This document shows, piece after piece, positions 1 to 9,679 of a stretch of 64,000 nt of DNA. This DNA comes from Silene latifolia. Taxonomy: Eukaryota > Streptophyta > Magnoliopsida > Caryophyllales > Caryophyllaceae. A model generated the notes under the pieces. That model ran no database searches, was not told where the DNA came from, and worked only from the letters and a program-made list of their open reading frames with translations. The translations under genes were made by a program, and so were the position numbers. Position 1 is the stretch's first letter; each line of letters begins with the position of its first letter. The DNA lies in the NCBI RefSeq assembly GCF_048544455.1, contig NC_133536.1, positions 164,906,825 through 164,970,824 on the forward strand, written 5' to 3'.

Positions 1-635
1 CTTCACATTTCTACAATATTACACAAAAACACAAAAGTAGACGGAAATAGGGAAAACAGTAGCTTAAACTACAAAAATGGGCTCTGAAATGGGTGTAAAA
101 TAGGGTGTAAAACATCATATAAATGACACGCATCACATTACACGATTGTGACTCATAGCAACAGAATGTGACAGCAATTAAGTATTCTATATAGATCCAG
201 CGGTGAGGTTAACAAATGATAACACTTTATTCGTTAGCCTTTATGTTAGACATGTGCCGACCACCAGGTTCATTTATCCAGTTGGGACGTTTATAACTGT
301 AACCAAATAGGGAAGTTACGATAGATTGCATTGAATCATCAACTTGCAAATGTACACGACTCGGGGCAATTATGACATGTTCTTACTATGTTTTAGTATT
401 CCCACACTAAATAAGAACTCCTCCAGTACTATGACCAAGTTTAGATCCTTCATGTTGACCGTGACAATATGTCTAATCTTCATAAATCGATATACTACCC
501 CAAGTACGTACATACCAACATAGACCGTTTACGCTAAATGATACTATGAAACACCCACCCACTTTAACATGTAGACAACCACATACATCTGACAGTTAAT
601 AAGCAAACATCACAAGAGATCTCTGTAAAAGTAAA

Positions 636-729
636 ATTCGGCCGAGTATGAATGGTTATTCGGTCGAGTAAGCTCTACTCGGTCGAGTATAAGGATATAC
701 TCGGCCGAGTAAGCCCTACTCGGTCGAGT
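636..729. repeat. Palindrome cluster (5 copies, 19-22 bp apart)
   Basis: Copies of (A/a variant)CTCGG(T/C)CGAGT start at about 636, 658, 677, 699 and 718, with steps of 22, 19, 22 and 19 bp. The first two have ATTCGG instead of ACTCGG. It lies in the 3' untranslated part of the left element. Confidence 0.9.
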
Positions 730-994
730 TGTAACAGGCAGAGAGCCAACAATTGCAATCCAACATCCTGTGTTACCTGCATCCAAACATACTACCACAA
801 TACGGAATATAACCGATTCCACGAGGTCCACAGTTAAGCCAACAGAAGGGTAACGGCCTTAAGGCCAAGTACAGTCATCCAAAGTAACTAATAAATCTCG
901 AAAGTAAACATCCAAAATAAAAGTAATAAGCCCAACACAAAAGAAATAAATCCAACACCAAAGAAGCCAATCCAAGCAATCTAACAACACAAGG

Positions 995-2562
995 TCAATA
1001 ACGAGGACCCTCTTCCATGTCATCATCACCACCTGCGCTAGAAGTACCTGCGCCTGAACTGCCCACACCTGGAAAACCTGCTGCTGCTGCTGATGAATCT
1101 CCTCCTAGCTGACTGCCATAGTTGGCTCCCCACGGTCCCGCAAGGCAGCCAAACTCAGTCTCCTCCGGAGGTCTCCAGTAACTCGGGTCAACTCCGTAGC
1201 TGTGGAATACTCCCGTGTCCACTCCCGGTCCCCTCCACCAGACAGGCTGTGCTAGCTGTGTCCCTATGCCCTGGTTAAAGGTCATCTCATGCATGTTGCG
1301 GAGCACCAAAGTAGTGGAGATCCGCTCGGCCAGTCACTCGGGCCGCCCCGGGTCATGCACGTGGGGGGGGGGCAAGTCTTGTAAGGGCAGAAGTCAGGGG
1401 CGGAGTAAGAGGGCTCAGGTACAACTGGATCTACCCTAGACTGCCTCACCCTACGACGCTCTCGAGGTGGGGGAGGTGCCTGCTGCTGCCCCTCAGGCAC
1501 GGTGACAGGCTCAGGTAGGTCCAAGAGGATCCTTGGGTCAATCAGATAGGTATGGGGCGCAGGCCTAGGAATAGCACAAGGCTCCCACTCAGCCAAATGG
1601 TCAACAACAGGGAGGCGAGCTGGGTCTGGAAGCACCATACACATAGATCCCCTCACCCTCCAGGCATAAGACCCGTCATCCATCTTCCTCAACCATCTGT
1701 TCTGACACAAGTACTGAGCGTCCATGGTATGAACAGTCTCTACATACTCATCCCTCTCCGGAGGTGGGGCCTCAAAATCTGTCAGGCGCTGAGCTAGGCG
1801 GGTCACTATGGCCCCGCAAGCAATGTGTCGGGTATCAGACTGTGCCATGCGCTCAAGACTAGAGCACACTACCCCTGGAGCACTATAGTAGAACGGTTTC
1901 TGACGGTGTAGATTAAGATAAGACATAAGCAACATGACCTCGTGAGAATTAAGCTTGCTCACGTCGTCTCTCGAGTACAGCAAACAGGTCAACACCCTCA
2001 GAAACATGCGAAGGGAAACGTGTTGCACATCATTGATCAGCATGGCACTGGCACTAGGGGCAGGTCTGCCAGTCAAATATGGAAGGTAAAGAGGTGCACC
2101 GCTGTTCTTAGCCACATCACTAAGGTACCCCTCCCCCTCGGCCTCTAGACCTAAATGGTCAGCAAACTCGTCTAGGGTAAGCTCATGATCCTCATTCATA
2201 AGACGAAAAGAGACAGTCTTTCCCTTTTTGTCATAAACATAGGAGCTCAAAAACTCCAAGGTCAAGTGGGGGTAGGATTTCTTCCTCAGGTGATATAACC
2301 CCTCCATACCCAGAATCCGAAAGATGTGAAATATGTCCTCTTTGATCCCTAAAGTCTCAAGAATTCCAGGATTAATACAGCGGGTGGGACGGAATGAACG
2401 ACGCATAAGGGCCACAAAAGCCTTACGGTGATTGAAATCAGAGAATATTACCGATGGATGTGCTTCCACCGGTGGAACTACAGGTTCACGGCTTGACTGA
2501 CCCGTCTCAAGCTGGACATTAACACGAGTTCTTTTGGTGGGTAAGCCTCTGGTATTCACCAT
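995..2562 (-). pseudogene. ATHILA ORF-1 family protein (frameshifted)
   Basis: The reading frame from ATG at 2562 (MVNTRGLPTKRTR...) shows the hallmarks of the ATHILA ORF-1 family: a first helix-rich block with LGI and the LTLEFL segment, the LTLDEFADHLGL motif, and later MLLMSYLNL. It parallels the homologue at 34372-35739. The frame breaks at a run of nine G at 1363-1371. The protein resumes in another frame (MHEMTFNQG..., 1309-995), with one stop between, and ends in an acidic glycine-rich tail (GGDDDMEEGPRY). Expected intact length is near 520 residues. Start choice: this ATG is the second base after a predicted 3' splice site at 2564. Molecular function of the family is unknown to me; no membrane segments are obvious. 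It is the only gene seen in this element. Confidence 0.75.
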
Positions 2563-2563
2563 A

Positions 2564-2971
2564 CTGCAAAAAAACAAGTTTTAACAGGGGATTGACACAA
2601 CAACTCTTATAGCAAAAGACGGACTGTTTTCAATTGTATACAGATTTTGAAACGATCTTTTAAGACACATTTTATCAGAAAATCACCAAATACTTTACAA
2701 ATTATATGATTAGAAGCTTTAAGTTGCCTCAAACCAAAGGATAAACATCAAACAAAGAGGGTTTCAATTTTAGCAACCCTAGGATATAGAAATCAAATTT
2801 TAAACCATGAAATTGCTTAAATAAGGGCATACACGAGGTTTATATACGATTAAATCCAAGAATTACTGAGATGAATACTCGATTTCAGATGCTCACAAAG
2901 AGAATTCGAAGTATAGCTGAAATTATACCATAACTTTGAAAATAAAAAGAGAAATCGACTTAAAACCTTAC
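2564..2971 (-). other. Predicted leader intron upstream of the ORF-1 start
   Basis: On the minus strand the donor reads CTAAG|GTAAGG (cut at 2972/2971) and the acceptor reads TTTTTTTGCAG (last base 2564), with a T-rich tract before it. The ATG of the gene follows one base later. The intervening 408 bp are AT-rich with no long frame. The homologous gene in the Athila element has an intron in the same place. Inferred from splice motifs only. Confidence 0.55.
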
Positions 2972-3152
2972 CTTAGATTGGTTTATAGCAAAGGAGAATG
3001 AATTAATCACCAAGGATTGACCCCAAAAGCTTGAGAAAGGAAGGGTATGGAGTTTTAGAGAGAAGGGGATGTGAAGATGGAAGGCGGAAATAAGAATGAA
3101 TGGGACGAAAATAGGGTTTTTGTATAACCCGTGTAAGTCCCGCTACAGCAAT

Positions 3153-3338
3153 ACTCGGTCGAGTGTTGGGCATACTCGGCCAAGTGTCGACTACTCGATC
3201 GAGTATCCCCCTTGCTCGGTCGAGTTTTCAAGGACAGTAGCGATTATAATTTTCACCAAACGGACACTCGGTCGAGTAGCTTTATACTCGGCCGAGTATG
3301 GTCTACTCGGTCGAGTACAGTACTCTACTCGGTCGAGT
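3153..3338. repeat. Two palindrome tetrads in the leader
   Basis: Tetrad one starts at 3153, 3173, 3193, 3214; tetrad two at 3266, 3286, 3305, 3327. Steps are 20, 20, 21, then 52, then 20, 19, 22. The core is ACTCGGTCGAGT or ACTCGGCCGAGT with a few substitutions (one copy ACTCGATCGAGT). The region between tetrads is not palindromic. Confidence 0.92.
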
Positions 3339-4004
3339 TTCCAAAAGTGAAGAGGAAATCATAAATTTTCATTGTTCCTTCAAAATAAATAACATCGTTC
3401 GGAGTTCCGTGCAACCGGCTCGTCACTATTAGAGCTTAGCTCTACCACATAAACACATATCGACACGTATTTTGTACATCCACTACTAATTCGATCATCA
3501 TTTCTATCTTCATTCCTCACTTTGCTATGAAACGACTACACCCTACCTTTTAGCATACTTAGCAATTAATTACTGTAGTTGCTTGGTTTAGCTCCTATAA
3601 CACATCATCACAGATTCCGCTACTCACAAGATATACACCTTAACCACATTTACCAGGCAGCAATCACTACACAACGCAATCATCGTTTAACAAATTGATT
3701 AACTTACCTCTGGTCGCACATCGCAACCATTCCATCACCCACTCTAAACTTTTTCCACACACATTGACACATATTATCATAAACATAGATGCACACAACA
3801 ATCATCATTAAGCAATCAACGACTCTCACTAGCTACCATTTTCCCGTGTCTGGCTTAAGTTCGATGGGGCCATGATTTTGAAATGAGGGCGCCTTCTCAC
3901 CCAAAATATAGCATCGGCTGGGGCTCCCAACGCACATACATCAGGTTCATTTTAGTTGACACCCTACATTCATTAGATTCATTGGTTCAGGTTCCAAAAT
4001 CGTC

Positions 4005-4017
4005 GGCTCTGATACCA
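4005..4017 (-). other. Primer binding site, initiator tRNA-Met type
   Basis: On the minus strand the sequence TGGTATCAGAGCC lies three bases inside the LTR. It is the classic complement of the 3' end of plant initiator tRNA-Met used by Tekay-type and many other plant elements. It fixes the transcription direction of the element as minus. Confidence 0.85.
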
Positions 4018-4020
4018 CTT

Positions 4021-5372
4021 TGTAACACCCCCGTACACCAGAACGCCTTACCAAGGACCATTCCAGTGTATGAAGGTGTTACCATCTCGGTTTCCCGAGG
4101 AAGTAGATTAAATTAGACAATAAAAGAACAACTATAAAAGGTTAATGTACCATATACAATATAACTCAATACAACCTGTTAATACCAAAGATAAAACTAC
4201 AACAACTCATGACAAGCTCTTCTAGACTGGTAATGTGATGACTCGATCCCTCCAATCCTAGAAGCCACAATCCACAGTACCTGCTAAGCCAACTGCTCAC
4301 CATCCCCGAATGGATCACCGCAGGTTTTACAAAACAACAACAACGGGGTCATTATTACTCAAACAACATAAGGCAAGCAATAAGGTAACTAGCTGATCAT
4401 CCACACTCCCCGGTCTCCCGATCTCACATAGTAATCGACTACACACCGAGGTGTGTAGCCCTGCCAGATTACCCATCGCAACAGGTAATCCATACCGCCA
4501 GTGGGTGACCGCAGCCGATCCCACCAAGTCCAGCTCATCAACGAGCGACTAAAACAAATCCCTATCCCTTAATGTGCACATCCCCTCCCGTGGCGGGTTC
4601 CACGGAGGGCGAACTAAGGTGTGAAGCCACTCCCGCAAATGACTCCACCACAATCACAACACACAACATCACAGCTGTCATAACCTCTCCACACCAACAC
4701 CGTCACAACAACGCCCATACTCCGATGATCAGCAGTTATCAATAATCACGAAACAATCATGCCATAACAATTAACAGTAAAACTGAGTAGGAAACCCTAC
4801 CTCGTCGCAAAGCATGTAAGACATCCATACACAGCCACGCACGACTCCAATAAGCACCCTAACAATGATAACCACCTCCTATTACACAACTATACTCAAA
4901 GAATCACCCAAAAGAACACAAGGCATAGACTTACCTAATAATACGCATCGGCGGTGACATAGACGGCCACCACACACGTCATCCTTCCCTAGCGAATCCC
5001 GTCCTTCCCATGGTGGAGGTTTAGGCTATATACATTAGAGTGTGAAGAGATGGGGTGATAGGAGAGGAAGATAGGCTAGGGTTAGAGAAAGAGAAACTGT
5101 CGAGGAAATGGGAAATGAAATGAATCTCGCGAACTTGCATTTTATATTAACGTGTCGACAGCAGCCATACTCGGTCGAGTACGGGAGTACTCGGCCGAGT
5201 AGACTCTACTCGGTCGAGTATAGGTGATACTCGGCCGAGTAGCCTCAGCTAGGTCGAGTAAACAATCCTATAAAGCTCATGTTACAAGCCTGATCCCTCA
5301 CCCATTCATCCCTAAGGTCTGTTTGGTCAACAAGGTCGGTCAATAGAGTTCTTAAATATCCTGGGTATTACA
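4021..5372 (-). repeat. 5' LTR of the left element
   Basis: On the plus strand it starts TGTAACACCC and ends GGGTATTACA, so on the minus strand it has TG...CA ends. It is homologous along its length to the Tekay LTRs at 35740 and 42748, including the shared block around 4290-4330 and the palindrome cluster at 5169-5259. Length is 1352 bp, like those LTRs. The base run after it is atagt; the partner target-site copy would be left of the window. Confidence 0.85.
5169..5259. repeat. Palindrome tetrad plus a decayed fifth copy inside the LTR
   Basis: Copies start at 5169, 5189, 5208, 5229 and a degenerate one at 5248; steps 20, 19, 21, 19. T-centred (GGTC) and C-centred (GGCC) versions alternate. 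Position near the minus-strand 5' end of the LTR places it in the U3, where promoter elements normally sit. Confidence 0.9.
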
Positions 5373-7258
5373 ATAGTGAAATTCCTTTTGAGAGTTTCCT
5401 CTTTGATACCCTTTTTTATGCTTGATTCATGGTAATCTGAAAATCTTTGATTTTCTTTTACCTTTTCATCCGCAAGGATGTTATAGATTGATTTCGATCA
5501 ATCTAGTTTCTTTACCTTATCACAAAAAAAAAACCTTAACAATGTTAATGATGGTGTTTTTATTTCGCGTCCAAGGTTTAGAAATTTATGAGCCTCACTC
5601 GGTGATTGCCATTTTAGTATCAAAATTTTTTTACTTTGACAAAGAACTACGGTGTATATCACAATTTCTTATTTAAGATGAACAATATCGTTTTAACATA
5701 TGTCAGGTTAAATAGAATGAGTAAAATAAAAGAAGGGCGCTAATTGTTTAATAGAACGGTCTTTTAGTATAAGATCAGTCCATTAATAAACAAGCCCAAT
5801 AGTTAAATAAGCAAAAAAACAAAAAAAACACCACAGTACCAAAAAAAATTAGAGAAACCCACCTGGCAACTCCATCCCATGACCTTCATCGCACCTATTC
5901 ATCTCTCTCAGCCATTGATGTCTCTTATAAATGGCAACCTCTACTCCAATTTCATAAATATTTATCATTCATATCAAAATTTTATCAAACGCCCATGATC
6001 TTGTAAATAAAACACTTGGTTTTTAATCTGAAATTGTTAGTCATTAATGTAAAAACTAACCTTATTGTAAATAATAAGCAATATTCTAAACATGAAGTTT
6101 TCAAGATAAGATTGTGAATTTGAAGCTAAATTTATTAGAAGTTTAACTCTGCATATGAGTAAGTTAAAATTGAGAGTTAACTATGTAAAGATTTTAGGAT
6201 CCAAGATTTTGTGTTAAACCCATAATTTTCAACTTAAAATTCAAAGTTTTCAATCTAAAAACACAAGAATTTAACTTAAAAAACAATTAGTCAAAATCTA
6301 AAAACATGAGTATTTAACTTAAAATTGAAAGTTTTTAATTTAAAATTGAAGGTATTGACTTTTAGTTTCAAACCTGAGATTTACAAAATCAAGTTCCACA
6401 TCTAGGTAGTTGACATAGACCCCATTCTTCAACTTTAGTCTTAAAAAAGGGAGGAATGATAGACAGGTCGAAAAATAATGATGAAACAACAATTGCGAAC
6501 GTGGAGGAGCAAATTATAGAGGAGGTAGAGTAGGCGGCCATGGTCAGAACGCGGGCTGTAGATGTGGTGGACGAGTTGGCGACTTGGCGGCATATGGACG
6601 TGGGTTGTAGTTGACAGTTGTGGGAGACTGACGGAGAGTATATGTATAACAGTAAGTGTATAGAGGAAACGAGGGGTTTTCATTTTTTTCTCTCTTATTT
6701 TGTGTTCTATTGGGCTATTCTCTTCTATTGGGCTCGTCCTATGCTATAGAACGGTCCTATAGGAGAATTGCTGAAAGAAGAGTTTTTAGGAGTTGGCAAA
6801 ATAATATAATTGTATCCGTTTTATTCAAAGAGGGGTACATGGTACACCCGTCTTAAGATAGATCAACTAAAACTATATTTATTTTCTATCTACAAGAGAG
6901 TATTCTTATATGAGAATGAATGGCTCATTTTACATAATTAAGATAAATACTATTTTATTGTTTAATTAGTCTCATTTCTAACCCCTATTTGAAGTTCAAA
7001 ATCTTTATAGTTTGAAATTAGTTCATTACTTAATGTACGTGATGAATATATCTATAATCATCAATACAAATATTAAAGTAATAATAATAATAAGAGTATC
7101 AAAAGTAACAGTGGCGTAATCTTTGAAATAAATATTATTATTGGTAGGAGAGTAATGAAAGTAAAAAAGTTCATTGTTAGAGTAATTTAATTAAAGATAG
7201 TAACAATGAGAGCACTAAATGTGTCTCAGTATCAAGTTTTTAAATTTTATTTTAATCA
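5373..7258. other. AT-rich intergenic DNA, no gene seen
   Basis: About 1.9 kb of AT-rich sequence between the left LTR and the MITE. The short reading frames present (for example on the minus strand near 6441-6683) have no recognisable domain and no coding-like composition. Several short TTTTAA-rich near-repeats occur at 6060-6360. Confidence 0.6.
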
Positions 7259-7267
7259 TAATTTAAA

Positions 7268-7655
7268 GGGTTATTTGATAACTTATACTTTGAATAGCTC
7301 ACTTTTTCAAATCTTATACCTAACATAACTTTCTTTAAAATCTTATACCTGAAATAACATTTTCTTCCAAATTTGATACCAAATCTCAAAAAAGGCCCTA
7401 AATTGACGATCTTATCCTTACTAATTAAACATCATCATCCTTTCCCACACCTATTAACACACACCTCCACGATTACCACCACTAAAAAACCATCAAATTA
7501 GTAAGGGTAAAATCGTCAATTTTGGAATTTTTTTAAAGATTTTGTATCAAGTTTGGAAGAAAATGTTATTTTAGGTATAAGATTTTAAAGAAAATTATCT
7601 TTAGAATAAGATTTGAAAAAGTGAGTTATTCAAGGTATAAGTTATCAAATTACCC
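7268..7655. mobile_element. Mutator-like foldback MITE, 388 bp
   Basis: The two halves are inverted copies: the left arm starting GGGTTATTTGATAACTTATA matches the reverse complement of the right arm ending before 7656, and matching continues for roughly 160 bp per arm around a short centre. It is flanked by a perfect 9-bp direct duplication TAATTTAAA at 7259-7267 and 7656-7664. Long terminal inverted repeats with a 9-bp duplication are typical of Mutator-like elements. There is no coding capacity. Confidence 0.88.
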
Positions 7656-7664
7656 TAATTTAAA

Positions 7665-8462
7665 TTATGTATCCTAAGAGTTTGCTTGAATTGAGGGTAA
7701 AATGAGGGAAATGAATATGGGGGTAATAGGTAAGGTACATTTACCATGTGTTGGCATGAGAGTAATTATTCACCTCCTGAACTTATTATCTTCATGAAAG
7801 GATAATACACTATCCACCCTCCCTCTGGGTAATGATTAAGAGAGTACTCAGTAATTATTACCCTTATGCCAAACCTATCGTCAATAAACTCATTACCCAA
7901 GTAATTAACTTCCCCGTTAATTATCACCCAATTAAAATTTACCCCTCGAATTATTCCATGTATTTGAGGCAAGTCCTAAATGGTAAAATTCTAAAAGATA
8001 AACATTTATATGTTGTGCGAGACTAGGGCATCAAAACTATCTATAGATAAACCGTATTATAAACCCGTAACAAATTTAATAAATAGACTTAATTTCTAAA
8101 AAATTAACACAACCCCGCAAATTTTCACGGGTCTTATACTAATTAATAGTGATTTTGCATCATCTTCATTTCTAGGAAATCAATAATAAAAACTTACATA
8201 ATCGTTGTAGGCTTTGGACGATTACGAGTAGTTGAATAATGTTTCATCGGTCGAACTTGAGTAATCTAGCAGCATTTTTGACAACTTGAGTTATCTTTCA
8301 ATGTCCACAACTACAAATGGCCTACTCCTCTCTGGCTCTCTCCTTGTTCTTTGTACCAAAAAAACATAAAGAAATGACGGGGAAGAGGAAGCCAACAATT
8401 TATAGGCGTGGAAAAATATAAAGCATGCATTATATATATTACATGCTGAAATTGAACCAGAA
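7665..8462. other. Intergenic DNA between the MITE and the tRNA
   Basis: AT-rich, no convincing gene. It includes the Helitron-like terminus at 8114-8142. The stretch 7760-8030 has overlapping short frames on both strands without any recognisable domain. Confidence 0.5.
8114..8142 (+). mobile_element. Possible Helitron 3' end
   Basis: An imperfect hairpin (CCCG...CGGG, 8114-8131) is followed 7 bases later by CTAA and then T, fitting the Helitron end pattern CTRR|T. The stem has mismatches. The 5' end of such an element was not found. Confidence 0.3.
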
Positions 8463-8535
8463 GCCCGTCTAGCTCAGTTGGTAGAGCGCAAGGCTCTTAA
8501 CCTTGTGGTCGTGGGTTCGAGCCCCACGGTGGGCG
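8463..8535 (+). tRNA. tRNA-Lys (anticodon CUU)
   Basis: A full 73-nt cloverleaf. The acceptor stem GCCCGTC pairs with GGTGGGC with two G-U pairs and is followed by discriminator G. The D arm contains AGCTCAGTTGGTAGAGC with the A box, the anticodon stem CAAGG/CCTTG frames the loop CTCTTAA with anticodon CTT, and the T arm GTGGG TTCGAGC CCCAC carries the B box. No intron. It looks like a functional nuclear elongator tRNA-Lys gene. CCA is not encoded, as expected in a eukaryote. Confidence 0.97.
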
Positions 8536-8541
8536 TTTTTT
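8536..8541 (+). terminator. RNA polymerase III terminator
   Basis: A run of six T directly follows the discriminator base of tRNA-Lys, with further T runs (five and seven) shortly after, which would act as back-up terminators. Confidence 0.85.
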
Positions 8542-8611
8542 ATTTTTATTTTTTTCCTATTTCAAAATTCCAATACTTAATTCAAGTAGAAGCGTGTGTA
8601 CATTACAAAAA

Positions 8612-9348
8612 GGGTGTTGCTCTTTCACATACACATTTTACTCTTTCACATACAGAAATTACCTTTTTACCCCTCTTATTTTCAATTTTCTCTCATCCCT
8701 CATCTCCCATATTATCCATCAAATACGGAGTAATAAATGTCGCCCCTTCTCCGCCACTGTCACCACCTTCATTCCCCTACCTGACCACCACCAACCACCC
8801 TTATCACCAACGACCTACCCACCAGCGACCCATCTCCCAGAGGCTGACCACATACTTTATCCGTTTTCCCCCAACCAACGACTATTGTCGTGAGCCCCAG
8901 CCAATTCATGTTCTCCTATGAATGAAATACTAATTAATTGGAAAAAAAATAAAGGAAAAGACAATCAGATCTTGAATGACAATGACAATTTGATTGAAAT
9001 ATAATATTGGCAAGAAATATTTACAATGAAATGTGATGCATTGCTAAGTTTCGACAAATTCAGCTTTGTATATTGCCGCACTAAATCTTTCGACAAATAC
9101 ATTTTTCATGCAAAATGCAATTTCGTGTAATAAATAACAGATTAATGTAATTGTTTAATCAATCGAAATGATTAATTGTTCGATACAAGAATTAAGATCT
9201 ATAATTTGAAGAATTTGAGTGAAATTTAATTAGGTTTTAGGAGTAAGAGAGAACAAGGTTTTTTAGTTGAGGGGAGGGTAGTGATTGGAAATATTATGGG
9301 AAAAATGTATGTGAAAGAGTAAAAACCGTATGTGAAAGAGTAATACCG
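8612..9348. mobile_element. Non-autonomous TIR DNA element, 737 bp, next to the tRNA
   Basis: The left end GGGTGTTGCTCTTTCACATA matches the reverse complement of the right end (CGGTATTACTCTTTCACATA on the opposite strand). The motif CTCTTTCACATAC occurs twice in each arm. The flanks carry TACAAAAA at 8604-8611 and 9349-9356, an 8-bp duplication (9 bp with one mismatch), which fits a hAT- or Mutator-type element. No transposase was found. The proline-rich frame at 8594-8921 has no known domain and is probably chance. Confidence 0.7.
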
Positions 9349-9679
9349 TACAAAAATAGTGAAATACACAACTCTGAACAAAAATGTTTCCATTCAAACC
9401 ATTTCACAATAATGCCAATTTACAACAAAACCTCAACCTCAACTCTTTACAATCAAGCACACACTTGATTTTTTACATGAAAAAAAAAAAAAAATCAAAA
9501 CAAAAAACTTGCATACAAAATTCAATGAAAATCATATCTAGCATGCCACTGAATTCTTGAAACCTATTCAAATCCAATCAAACACAAAAAAAAATGCATT
9601 AAACTGACCAAAAATAAGTAGGAAAAATGATGAAAGACTAAAAAACTCTCCAACAAACAGTGAAATGTTGGATTGTATG

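Larger units (their letters stand above)
1..5372 (-). mobile_element. Non-autonomous Ty3/gypsy LTR element (Tekay-type LTR, ATHILA ORF-1 gene), cut by window start
   Basis: Read on the minus strand: a 5' LTR (4021-5372), a tRNA-Met-type primer binding site next to it, a leader with two palindrome tetrads, a predicted leader intron, one decayed gene of the ATHILA ORF-1 family, then a 3' region with another palindrome cluster. The 3' LTR must lie left of the window. LTR and PBS-proximal leader are clearly homologous to those of the Tekay element at 35740-45108 (same end sequences, same block around the PBS), but no gag, protease, RT or integrase is seen in the 4 kb visible. The base-for-base order suggests one element rather than two, though a nested junction in the diverged leader cannot be excluded. 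Confidence 0.7.

Noticed and set aside
652..831. Frames on both strands through the palindrome cluster near 650-830
   Set aside because: A palindromic array opens frames on both strands by chance; no start context or homology.
8478..8921. 147-residue plus frame crossing the tRNA
   Set aside because: It starts inside the tRNA gene and runs into the TIR element; no domain and low-complexity Pro/His content.
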